Shown: positions 25,126-36,982 of the stretch, piece after piece | Numbering within the stretch: the stretch's first letter is position 1 | How the letters are laid out: each line of letters begins with the position of its first letter | Source of the DNA: Volvariella volvacea V23 | Lineage: Eukaryota; Basidiomycota; Agaricomycetes; Agaricales; Pluteaceae | Length of the DNA stretch: 64,000 nt | Direction: 5' to 3' | Assembly: GCA_000349905.1 (NCBI GenBank) | Contig: KB722747.1 | Location: 103,167-167,166 of the forward strand | Notes under the pieces: generated by a model | Told to the model about the DNA's origin: nothing | Database searches by the model: none | Seen by the model: the letters and a program-made list of their open reading frames with translations, nothing else | Translations under genes and position numbers: made by a program

Positions 25126-25542
25126 TTGAACATGTTAAGCGACATCCATCAATTTCTACTGTTTTATATAACGAAAACCTCTTATATTGCGGAATTTGCA
25201 TGGGGCAATATCCAGATTGGGGATATGTGCAAGTTTATTCTTGGCGCCGAGATGTTAATGAATTACGGCTATCGTATCAAAGATGCTTCTCAGTTACCTG
25301 CTGATACGAACACATACGAGCAGATCGTGGGGTTCAAATGGTCCGGTGAGTACCCCACAGAGCATCAAGCGCTTATTGCTGATATCTCATCCACCATGTC
25401 GAACATTTGGAAAGCCAAGAACGTCGATGGTCAGAAAGAAGGCTTTCATCCTCAGTCTTGTGAGGTACTGTACATATTTTTCGGGAAATGCACGCATGCA
25501 ACTGACTGCAAGTGGCAGATAAGCAACTCGTACAGCAGCTGA
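25126..25542 (+). pseudogene. Exon-like relic shared upstream of both subtilases (right copy)
   Basis: An open frame of 138 codons contains the conserved peptides FILGAEMLMNYGYRIKDAS and NTYEQIVGFKWSGEYP. The matching left copy on the minus strand (17740-17990) shares the GTGAGTACCCC splice-donor-like end. The function is unknown. It may be the last piece of a gene truncated when the subtilase region was duplicated, or a small real exon. Confidence 0.4.
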
Positions 25543-25554
25543 GGCCTGGAGAGG

Positions 25555-25561
25555 TATAAAT
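25555..25561 (+). promoter_or_regulatory. TATA box of the plus-strand subtilase
   Basis: TATAAAT 92 bases before the ATG at 25653, followed by the leader motif GCACGAGTACTTCGAGCTTC at 25591-25610 that it shares exactly with the inverted paralogue. Confidence 0.7.
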
Positions 25562-25652
25562 ATCCCCCATATCTCAACCTTCAATCCTCAGCACGAGTAC
25601 TTCGAGCTTCACACCTCTACTCCTCAAAAGCACCAAAGGCACTTTATTCAAA

Positions 25653-27174
<1,522 letters not shown>

Positions 27175-27391
27175 ATGAATACGTGTTGCCTTGTGGGACT
27201 TAAAATGGGTGAATTACTCTTGTTTGTTTTCATCCCTTGATGTGTGCGAAAAATGAAAACAGGTTTGTTGTGTTTATGTATTGCCTATGTATTTTGTGTA
27301 CCAGAAATTTATTGTTTGAGTGGAGTAAATTGTCGTAAGGCTGAATTCTAGCAGCTACAGTATCGTTACATCAATGTCCGAGTAGATGATG

Positions 27392-28505
27392 CTAGCGCAC
27401 TTCCATAGCGCTCATCCACTCTCCCAAATCAACATCTGCATCAGAGTCCACCAATGAATCCCACAGGATCTTCTTCAATCCCCTCTTCCATCTTCTTCGT
27501 TCCACGATCTTCTTTGACTGACCCCACATACCATCTTCGCCTATTGTGTCTCTATACCAAACCCTCGACCATGCGCCAGATATACCGGGTAGATAGTATA
27601 TTACTAACCTGTCTTCAGGCGTCTCCTCTACCGTTCCATCAGAAGCAACGACCCACCGAAAGTCTTTAAGCAGCTCCTCCACCCCCTCCCACTTGGCTGC
27701 TTCTGAAAGGATGAGTAGGTCAAGGGCCTTGCACTCCTTTAAGCATTTTCTCAGGAAACCAGTGGGAGACAATGGACCTGCGTGGAGGCCTATGTAGTCC
27801 ACTGTGCCTATAGAGAAGTATTGCAAGTTCTGTAGGCAGGCGAGATTGTTCCCTTCTTTCCATTCACACCCTTTCGGAAAGTCCAACACTTCGAGGTGGG
27901 TAATGTCCTTGAATACCTCATGATTGAAGCTTGTCTGGCAACTATAAAAGAGATGTACAAGAGACATGCTGAGACGACGCAGGCCGTGCGGAGTTACGCT
28001 TCGCAGTGGGGATATGAGGAGAGAGGATAAGGTCGACAATGTGTCATCAGCTGGTGGGGGACTCATTGACCAGATTGCGAGATCTTGAATGTTGTGACAT
28101 TGTGAAAGGAGCTCCCACCAATTCGGTTCCGACTCTGCAGCATTATCCATGTGAGATACCAAGAGTTTCCGTAAGTAGAGCAGTTGGGTGCCGGAAGGGA
28201 AGCGAGAGGGATGGTGCAAAGATGACTTGGACCTTTTGTAGAAATCAGAGTCCTTGAGGACGATGGTTTCGTATATTATTCCCTGTAACCTAATCACCGA
28301 CGTTGCAACTCAGATCCAGTCGAGCTGATATTGCAGGATATTGTACTCACCAATCCCGCACGCGGCGCGCTACCCGCAATAGCGCAGGTAGCGATTTATT
28401 GTTATCTGTTCGAGCCGCAAGTTCAAATATGATGCGCTCCAATTCCTGCGGTAACCGTGGTTCTACGAGTTCCGCCATGCTTGGAACGTGGTGGTTGATT
28501 GGCAT
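27392..28505 (-). CDS. Array family copy 13, F-box/LRR-like protein, 350 aa
   Basis: Exons 28351-28505 and 27392-28289 (61-nt intron with donor GTGAGT). The upstream ATG gives MPINHHVPSMAELVEPRLPQEL; a second in-frame ATG nine codons later is also possible. Exon 2 shows LQGIIYETIVLKDSDFY, SRFPSGTQLLYLRKLLVSHMD, CHNIQDLAIW, EGNNLACLQNLQYFSIG, ETPEDRLVIYYLPG, ERRRWKRGLK and LGEWMSAMEVR. It shares the SHMDN and GNNLACLQNL variants with neighbouring copy 14, which points to a recent tandem duplication. Confidence 0.87.
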
Positions 28506-28645
28506 GATCGCTGCGCAGCCAGGGCCCCATAAATAAAGCCAAACGCTGCATGCGTTGATATTTTGACGTTGAATAGCTTGAGCCTTCCATATTTATGACC
28601 ATCGAATTAAACCCTCTTAGCTGATACAAGGTCTGTTGTACAATT

Positions 28646-29751
28646 CTAACGTGCTTCCATACGGATCAACCACTCTCCCAGGTTAACGTCTACATCAAAG
28701 TCAACCAACGAGTTCCACAAAATCGTCTCCAATTCTCTCTTCTGCCTCCTTCGCTGTATCACTTTCTCTGACTGGGACCATATATAGTCACCACACACAG
28801 CATCTCTATACCAAGCCTCTGACCACCCGTCATTTGGAATGAAAAGCCCACGGTATACGACAACCCTATCTTCAGGAACCTCCTGCGCAGTTCCATCAAA
28901 AGCCACAATCCTCCGACACCCATCGGTCAGCTTAGCCACCCAAGGACGATCTGTTGGAAGAACTAATACGTCGAGGGCCCTGCACTCCTCCAAGCACCTC
29001 TTCAGAATTTCCATGGGGACTGTGGAGGGATGCGCATTTAGGGAATCATAGTATGCTACGCAGAAATAGCGCAGATTCTGGAGGCATGCCAAGTTGTTTC
29101 CTTCCTCCCAATGCTCGCATCCTCTCGGGAAGCTCAATACCTCGAGATGCGTAAGGTCTCTGAAAATCTCGTGGCTGAAGTCTACTGGGCCATCAGGGAA
29201 GAGGTCAGAGAGAGTAATACTGAGACGGAGCAAGCCGTGTGAGGTTACTGTTCGTAAGGGAGATTGAATGGCAGAGATCAGAGTCGGCAGCGTATCAGCA
29301 TCTGGTGTAGAGTTCAACGACCAGATTGCAAGGTCTTCAAGATTGTGGCATTTCGGGAGTAATTCCTTCCAATCCGGTTCAGAATCGACAGGGTTATCCA
29401 TGTGAGATACCAGGAGATTTCGGACGTAGAGTATTTGTGCACCAGAGGGAAAGCGGGGAGGGTGGTGGAACGGTGATTTCGACCCCTCGTAGAAATCCGC
29501 GTTTAAGAGAACGACGGTGTCATAAAGTATGGCCTGCAGCCTAATAGCATAGCCGTACGTCAAATCAAGGAGAACGCCGCGAGATATACATACCATTCCC
29601 GCACACGACGAGCTACCCGCACCAACACTGGTAGAGTTCTATTCCTGTCGCTACGAGCCGCAATTTCGAAGATAATCCGCTCCAGTTCTTGGGGTAACCG
29701 AGGTTCTGTTAGTTCTGTTGTAGTTGAAGCATTGGAAGTGCTGACATGCAT
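28646..29751 (-). CDS. Array family copy 14, F-box/LRR-like protein, 350 aa
   Basis: Exons 29594-29751 and 28646-29540; the intron of 53 nt has donor GTATGT. The product starts MHVSTSNASTTTELTEPRL. Exon 2 keeps LQAILYDTVVLLNADFY, HHPPRFPSGAQILYVRNLLVSHMD, LLPKCHNLEDLAIW, LTHLEVLSFPRGCEHW, EEGNNLACLQNLRYF, EVPEDRVVVYRGLF, QRRRQKRELE and LGEWLIRMEAR. The WVEGNN motif reads WEEGNN. All blocks are intact and in frame. Confidence 0.88.
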
Positions 29752-30129
29752 GGTCGAGTGATGGAGTGGTGCCAAGCGTGCCAAAAGCGGTTGGGCGCGG
29801 TGCAAAGGATACCAAACACAATGCAAGATTTCCTCGCTACACAGCGGAGAATCGGTTTTAGTCTCGCCCAAGCCATATACTTAGCACTTACGTGATAGTG
29901 CAGTTAGACATGCAGTCTCATACATCAGCAAGGTCAAAAGCTCGTAATAGTACCTGTGGGTGAGGCTGTGCTCGCTAAATTATTTGCTGCGATGTGCCGC
30001 ACTATAACCTCTTGTAACGACAGCGGATTTTTATCGTTAGCGGGAAATAGCTATACGCATTAGAGCAGGAGAGGGTCGTTGATACATCAGTAATCGAAAT
30101 TTTCCGTCGACATATATCGTAGCTCAGTA
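29752..30129. other. Intergenic spacer between copies 14 and 15
   Basis: 378 bases, AT-richer than the flanking genes; no frame, repeat or RNA gene recognised. Confidence 0.5.
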
Positions 30130-31197
30130 CTATCTTGCTCCCATTTCGCTCAACCACTCGCCCAAGGTATCAGAGTCCGCCAATGAGTCCCAAGAAATAG
30201 TCTTCAACTCCCACTTCCACCTCCTCCGTCGCACAATGTCCTGCGACTGAGTCCACATATCGTCATCGCCTATCACACCTCGGTACCAACCCTCCGTGCA
30301 TCCTCCATCCGAATTATAAACCCCAGGGTATAAAACTACCTTATCTTCCGGCATCTCCTTAACTGTTCCATCCGATGCTATAATTCTCCTCCTGCCCCAT
30401 GATGACTCGCTCACCTCCTGAATAGACTCTGCAGGAAGAATGAGCACATCTAGCGCTTTACACCGCCTCAAACACTCCCTCAGGACTTCCTTAGGGGATT
30501 CGAAGCCAAGGTTGAAGTATCCTATTGAGAGATAACACAAATTCGCCAGACACCCGAGGTTATTTCCTTCCACCCAGTGATCGCATCCCCATGGAAATTC
30601 CAGCACTTCAAAGTGTGTCAGGTCTTTGAATGTCTTGTGATTGAAGTTGATCTTCCCTTTATTAGAGAAGAGCACCTTCAAGGACGCACTTAGACGAAGA
30701 AGACCGTGCGAGGTTACTGTACGGAGGGGGGACCGAAGAACGGAGGTCAAGCTCTGCAGCGTGTCGGCTTGTGGCATAAAAGTCAACCAAATCGCGAGGT
30801 CTTCGATGTTATATCATTGTGGGGGCAATTTATTCCAGTGTGGTTCGGATTTGACCCCATTATCGAGCCCTGATACCAAGAGATTTTTAATGTAAAGCGT
30901 CTGCGCGCCAGAAGGAAAGCGAGGGGGGCGGTATATAGGAGACTTCGAGGTTTCGTAGAACTCTGAGTCTTCGAGGATAACAGTTTTGTAGATGATGGCC
31001 TGTAGCCTGATAATAGGGGCATACATCGAATCTGTGGGTACTAGAGAAGAATGCTGTTAAATGTACACTCACCACTCCCTTACACGGCGAGCGACCTGCA
31101 GTAATGTTGGGAGCATTCTGCTTCTATCTTCACGAGCTGCGATTTCGAATATTATGCGCTCTAATTCTTCTGGCAGTCTTGGTTCTGCAAGTCCCAT
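30130..31197 (-). pseudogene. Array family copy 15, single internal nonsense codon
   Basis: Exons 31073-31197 (MGLAEPRLPEELERIIFEIAAR...) and 30130-31006 join exactly (1002 nt). The only defect is TGA at 30814-30816, where the family has the Cys of LLPQCHN (TGC to TGA; the context reads LPPQ-stop-YNIEDLAIW). Everything downstream is open and canonical to LGEWLSEMGAR. One substitution therefore separates it from a functional copy. It could be a polymorphic or very recent pseudogene, or a base-call error. Confidence 0.85.
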
Positions 31198-31384
31198 CGT
31201 GGTGTAAGTGTCGGAGTAGCTGGTTGAAGGGCGCCGATCAGCCGGGCCGCCCAGGAATTCCAAATGACGCCAAACAACTAGACAGCGTTGTTGCGCGTAA
31301 ATTTATACTGGTTAGGAGTGAGTCCTATGTTCTCGATCGTGAGTACTCTCAAGAAAAGTATTTCTTGATTTTGATGTGGCCAAA

Positions 31385-31415
<31 letters not shown>

Positions 31416-31631
31416 GAAAAGGAAAGGAAAGGAAAGCATAGCGTTTGGTGGAAGCCATAATCGATTGATTGCGAAGGTGAAAGACGCATACAAAAAATGA
31501 TGGACTCTGTGGCATGAGAGACCAGGTAAAATTGTGGGATACTGTCAATTGTAGAAGCTGCGTTTTCACCAACATATGAGATTACGCGACATGACTACTT
31601 GAAATACCACGTACGGTTATATTGCAAAAAA
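31198..31631. repeat. Spacer with adjoining simple repeats: (TAA)n then (GGAAA)n
   Basis: Within this 434-base spacer about nine to ten TAA units run from 31387 to 31414, directly followed by about four GGAAA-type units to roughly 31435. Apart from this compound microsatellite, nothing was recognised. Confidence 0.85.
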
Positions 31632-32696
31632 TCATTTTCCAAAGCTACATTCTGCATCAGAATTGACAAGCAAGTACCACAAATTTGCCTCTAATTCTCT
31701 CTTCCTCCTTCGACGCTGTAAGATTTTCTTTGACTGGATCCAGACATCGTCACCACCCAATGTGCCTCTGTACCAGTCTTCTGTCCATCCTTCCCCAGGT
31801 ATGAATGGCCCTCGATATACGATAACTCTATCCTCTGGTACCTCTTCCGCCATTCCATCGAAATTCACAGTCTGCCGAGGCCGAGTTGCTTGTAAAAAAC
31901 TGTTCACTTGCCCCGGGTTTCTGTCATTGGGCTCCTGAAGTATCAACATTTCAAGGGTCTTGCATTCCGTCAAGCACTTCAGCAAGACCTCGGATGGAAA
32001 TGGAAAATCCCAATCAAAGGAGAAGGCGAACAAATATCGAAGACTTGGCAAGCACCCATAGTTATTCCCTTCCAACCACTGACCACCCGTCTCGCTGGAG
32101 AACTCAAGCACTTCGAGGTGCGTGAGATACTTGAAGATCTCGTGGTGAAAGTTCATTGAACCATGAGGGAAGAGTTCTTTGAGTGGTGCACTAAGACGAA
32201 GGAGGCCATGCGACGATACCGTGCAAAGTGGAGAGTGAAGGACCATAGTTAAGACAGGGAGCACGTATGGTGCATAGTGATGAGCCCATATTGCAAAATG
32301 TTGGAGGTTATAGCACTGGGGAAGTAAGTCCCTCCAGGTTGGTTCGAGCTCGCTTGTGAATCCGGCATCCCAGTCAGCTATCACAAGATTCCTGACGAAG
32401 GCCGTTTGTGGGCCCGACGGAAAGCGGGGAGGGTGATGTAAAGGGGATTTTGATTCCCTGTGGAAATCCTGGTCTCCCAGGACAACTGTTTCGTACAGTA
32501 TCGCTTGCAGCCTAAAAACGAAGCCACTTAAGAGTTCTGGTGGCATAAGGGTCACATCACAGGATAATTACCAATCGTGTACGCGACGAGCTACTCTCAG
32601 TAACACTAGTAGCGTTTTACCCCTGTTGCTACGGGCTGCGGTTTCGAAGATAATACGCTCTAGCTCTTGTGGCAGTCGTGGTTCAATGGAGCCCAT
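31632..32696 (-). CDS. Array family copy 16, F-box/LRR-like protein with shortened C-terminus, 334 aa
   Basis: Exons 32572-32696 (MGSIEPRLPQELERIIFETAAR) and 31632-32511 (60-nt intron, donor GTAATT). Exon 2 has LQAILYETVVLGDQDFH, HHPPRFPSGPQTAFVRNLVI, LLPQCYNLQHFAIW (the His of CHN is Tyr), WLEGNNYGCLPSLRYLFAF, EVPEDRVIVYRGPF and QRRRRKRELE. It ends NSDAECSFGK-stop, so the terminal LGEWLxAME block seen elsewhere is missing. The frame is otherwise clean. Whether the truncated tail matters is unknown. Confidence 0.8.
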
Positions 32697-32900
32697 GATG
32701 GTGGTGAAGTCCAAGGCCTTACAGTCAAAACAACAGCAAATACAGGGGTCTCCCCATTCGGTGCCTGGGCTTCCATTAGTAGGCCGTGATTGCACTCTTC
32801 TTGCGCATGCGTAGATAGCCGCACATTAATCGGGATTTCTACAGTTCTGGTGAGTGTTTCGAGTTAGTATGTAAAGCATCCCAAAATTGGTTTGACAGTG

Positions 32901-34010
32901 CTAGCACGGCGGTTTTTCCATACCCATCAGCCACTATCCCAAGCTAACATCCTCATCACAATCTACCATAGATTCCCATAAGCTATTCTTCGATTCTCTC
33001 TTCCATCTTCTCCTCTGAACAACCTTCTCGGAATGAACCCAGATATCTTCGCCGCCTGCTGCGCCTCTGTACCAATATTCGGACCACCCATCGCCTGGAG
33101 GGAAGGGTCTTTCATACAAAGCCACTCTATCCTCGGCCACCATCTGCAACGCGCCCATGGAGTCCACAGTCCACCTGAAATCTTTTGACAATACATCCGC
33201 ATAATACACACCGTACCGATCCTCTACGGGAAGGACCAAGATGTCCAGCGACGCACATTCTTTCAAGAACCTTCTCAAGAATCCGAGAGGGAGGTGGTCT
33301 CCGATGTGTAATATTAGTCTGGAATTGAAATATGTGATGAAGAGATATCGCAGGTTTGAAAGGCATCCAATGTTATTTTGTTCCGACCACCTCTCGCATC
33401 CCCTCGGGAAATCAAGCAACTCGAGGTGCGTAAGGTCCCTGAATATTGGGTGCTTGAAGTTGACAGGCTGTGCAGGGAATAATTCCATAAGTGAAGCGCT
33501 GAGACGAAGGAGACCGTGCGGTGTTTCTCGAAGAGGAGATCGAATTGCCGAGGTCAAAAGCGAAAGTACACCGTCACTCCCTACGCGTCCATACCAAATT
33601 GCCATGTTGTCAACGTTGTGGCATTGAGGAAGTAAGTCGTTCCAATGTGGTTCGAACTCGACAGGATCGTGGTTTGAGATCGAGAGACTCTTCACATACT
33701 GTGCTTCTTTACCGGAGGGGAAGCGAGGCGGGTGGTGGAGGGAGGACTCAGACTTGTGGTAGAAGTCGAAGCCTTGGAGGATAACAATTTCATATAGTGT
33801 TAGTTATAACCTGTACCATGACCCATCCAAATTTGACCTCAGAGCGTAAGGACGAGGTGCTTACCATTCCCGTACTCGATAAGCGACCTGCATCAGCGTC
33901 GGGAGCATTATATCTCTGTCGCCACGGGCGGACATCTCGAATATGATGCGCTCCAATTCCCTTGGAACTCTTGGGCTCAGTATTGTAGTGTTGTAGTGAC
34001 CAGCATGCAT
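32901..34010 (-). pseudogene. Array family copy 17, two nonsense codons
   Basis: Exon 1 (33865-34010) is open: MHAGHYNTTILSPRVPREL, with the usual EPRLPQEL mutated to SPRVPREL. In exon 2 (from 33810) the second codon is TAA at 33804-33806 (expected CAA, Gln of LQ). A second stop, TAG at 32934-32936, replaces Glu of LGEW. Reading through it gives WLMGMEKPPC to 32901. The middle is fully open, with LLPQCHNVDNMAIW, VAEDRVALYERPF and QRRRWKRES. The acceptor and donor look normal. Confidence 0.88.
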
Positions 34011-34737
34011 AGTTGGAAGTTTACTGTGACGAGGTCAAGGTTCTGAGACACTTACCCAATGAGCCACAGAAGATAAATATCACCAAAGACTGAGCTCGTC
34101 ATCGTCCGCAATTAGTCCGCAATTCGCGTTCAGCAGGACGGCGCCACTTGATCCGGCATTGGTTTTGAGTTCGTATTTTTACAAGCACTGTTCGCCGAAT
34201 CGCGGGTGAGTACTTGATCTTTTTGCGCACTGGGTTCGAGCCGAGGCACAATTCGCATTGGAATAGAAGTGCCACAATATCTTTGAGCTCATGCTGCGTC
34301 TTTGCGCCTCATATTATATCCACCGTGAGCTCGCATATTTGCCAATTTATCAACCAGAGCTCACCCTTCAAAGCGGTTATATTAAGACCTAGAACAAAGC
34401 ATTAGGACGGGTCGAGAAAGTTTGTGCATACAAAGGCCAAGCGCATCAATGCGACCATTAAATTTCACTCACGTTTGCCCAGTATAGTGGCCAAAAATGT
34501 CAATGTGGTAGTGAAAGTCGCACTGACCGCCACTATTTCATCCCTGACCACCAGCCACGCATTGTTTGACTCTCCCCTTTGGGCGCATAATGCAGTAGGA
34601 ATTATGGAATGTGGCATTTCCCACTAGTGGTATTTAAGGCTTACTGTCCATTGCGTTTCGTCCTCGGTCAGCTCTCTACCACACCATCACCTTCTAGTTC
34701 TCCCATCACCTTCCAGTGTTACCTTGAACTATTTGTG
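34011..34737. other. Intergenic spacer
   Basis: About 0.73 kb between the last copy of the minus-strand cluster and the small basic-protein gene. Short unrelated frames only. The segment next to the ATG is CT-rich and likely the promoter or leader of that gene. Confidence 0.45.
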
Positions 34738-35535
34738 ATGCCATCCACCAAAAGACGGACCGCCTCTGCTGCAAAAGCTTCCAAGTCCTTCAAGACGAAA
34801 GAAGCCCATACCGCTCATGTTCGCCAGCTGCTTGAGTCTTTGACTGGGGAGATGAAGGCGCTGCGGGAGAATTGGGGAGACGACGTGTATCACGAAGTAG
34901 GGGTGTCGCTCTTGAATGCGTTGCCTGAGCTGCCTGATACTTCGTAAGTGGCTTGATTCCTTTTCGATTCTATGCCGCATTCATCAACTCATATTTATTG
35001 ATGTTCTATTGACAGGAGCGCATCTACTACCAGAGCAACTCAGCACCCATTAAAGGATAGCACGAACACAGTTCAATTCATTGAAGATGGTAAAAATCAA
35101 GTGAACAACGAGGGAAGAGTTGGAGTTGAAGCGGTAGGGAAAGGAAAAGCAGGAGCAACACCGGCGGAGGATAAGCCCCAGACCAGGTCTAGGACAAGGT
35201 CAATTGGAAGCGCTTTGCATAAGGACACGAAAGAAGAGAAAGCGGAAAAGGAAGGCGAGGAAGAGAAGAACGGGAAACAGCCCATGCCGCACACATCAAC
35301 TGTGGCTCATGCGACTCGTAGTACCCCAGGGATCGAAGTCCCGTTCCGTGCCACACAAATTGTGGGGGAAGCAAGTCCTCTATCCTATGAGGACATACAA
35401 GCCGCGCGAACGCTCTTGTTTCTGAAGTACGGCAAGTGGCCAGAAGACGTAAAGACGGATGTGGAGGAAGCTGGATCCAAGGCAAGGGTTACCCGGAAGC
35501 TGCCAGCTAGGAAGAGGAAAGCAGCAGCCAAGTAA
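34738..35535 (+). CDS. Small lysine-rich protein of unknown function, 241 aa
   Basis: Exons 34738-34943 and 35016-35535 (GTAAGT...ACAG, 72-nt intron) join in frame. The N-terminus (MPSTKRRTASAAKASKSFKT) is basic. A helical stretch around residues 24-65 (HTAHVRQLLESLTGEMKALR) follows. The middle is low-complexity and highly charged (KEEKAEKEGEEEKNGK), and a more ordered segment appears near the end (SYEDIQAARTLLFLKYGKWP) before a basic KLPARKRKAAAK tail. Such composition would suit a nuclear or nucleic-acid-binding protein, but that is inference. I recognise no family. Confidence 0.65.
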
Positions 35536-36392
35536 AGGACGAACATAGTATGAACCCGGATTTAGAATATTGATTAGTCTATGATTGTGACGATGCGTAT
35601 GTGTCTGTCTCCCTTCCTCTTGCTTCCAGATTTCCTTCCAAAAACGATAAAAAGTCGATTGTGTATATGAGTCTCGGCATGTTTTGTAGATACGATTAAT
35701 AAAGAGAACTAACCTTTCAATGGAGGCACCAGCGAGATACAAATATGGTGTTCTACAACGCCCTTGATATACCCACTGTTGCCGTAGTATGTAAAGACGT
35801 GTGGTTAGCTCAGTCTCTAGGACAAGCTATAGCCGCACGACTATGGAAGATGCCTCGCGTTAGCTTAGGAGAGGAGAATACATGTTGAGGCACGAAAGGA
35901 CGATGTTGATGGAAGGCGTTGATATTCTCCGTTCTTATATCTAGCACATTGACCCATTTGGAACGAAGATCCTTTGACTGTGAAAGGGATCAGGTCATTA
36001 GCCTCGCATTTGTGTTATCGTTCAAAGGGATCGCAATCAACGCCGCGTGATAGATCAATCGCATGTCAGTTCTTTGGTAGCTCTCTCGTCAGAACAAACG
36101 ACTTAATATCACTCGTACATACACAGAAAGGAATCTGCTGCTGAAATAAGGCTCGTTGGTAGGCAGATCGGTATCGCAAAGCCCTTGAATTCAAATAAGA
36201 GTAAACAAGAACACACCGGCAAAGGCTTGTCAAGCCCATGGCAAGCCCACGGCGAAAATTCGTCCTCGGCCTCCTCGAGTGAATTTGTTAAGAGAGCGTA
36301 CATACTCCCATACTTACAAATTGACTATGTGACGTATCGCAGCAGAAAAGCAGGTCGCTAAGTGTATCGTACGACGCTACAATAATTCTATT
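35536..36392. other. Intergenic stretch
   Basis: About 0.86 kb, with no recognisable gene, repeat or RNA. Short frames on the minus strand share no motif with neighbours. Confidence 0.45.
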
Positions 36393-36690
36393 GCAGCTGA
36401 CCATTCCTTCTAAATCAATGTCTGCGTCAGGATCTGGCATTGAAGCTTGCAAGATCGTATCTGTTTCTCTTTTCTTTCTCTTTCTCTGCACCACCTGATG
36501 TGCCTCTGCTCCAAAGCGCCGTCCAACCCTTCCTAGGTTTAAAGGTCCTTCACACACAACCACCCTATCTTCCGCTACGGCTTGCACCTCTATTCGAATC
36601 CATAATCTCCCGACAGCAGCAATTCCATAGGGAACAAGATATCAGGGTCAAAAATGGCAATGGAAAAGTATCATCGCCACCAGGACGTGT
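36393..36690 (-). pseudogene. Array family relic, C-terminal piece with internal deletion
   Basis: The minus strand reads AVAEDRVVVCEGPLN, then QRKRKKRETDTIL and PDPDADIDLEG, the family C-terminus. Immediately upstream (about 36620-36690) the DNA matches the SLRYLSIALFDPDFSFPTE region of copy 18 (40660-40720) at base level. The intervening CLEECKFLEVLIL block is absent, as is most of the WxxGA-GGDDxW segment. It is thus a deletion-ridden sister of copy 18, with no exon 1. Confidence 0.75.
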
Positions 36691-36982
36691 CTCACCGGCT
36701 CTTTATTAATGCATTTATAAGGGTTTTCCCTCTAGCTGGCCCTACCATTCATCAAATTTACTCTGCCTGAAAAGCTCTGCTTGGTGTTGCCGCGGGGTTA
36801 CGGTGAAGCAAAGACTTGGATCAAAACCTATTTTTGGAGGTCGCCTTAGAAAAGGCTAGTTTTTCGACCATCCTAACTTTAGTTTGGTTCACTTTGAATG
36901 TTAAAGACGGTCGCCTCGCACCTCCAATGTCAAGAGCTTTTCTTTCCGTCTTTTCTCCTTCATCACGTCTTCCAGTGTCACT
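36691..36982. other. Flank of the nitrate reductase relic
   Basis: Just under 300 bases, with a weak frame on each strand; nothing recognised. It probably contains the former promoter of the nitrate reductase. Confidence 0.4.
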
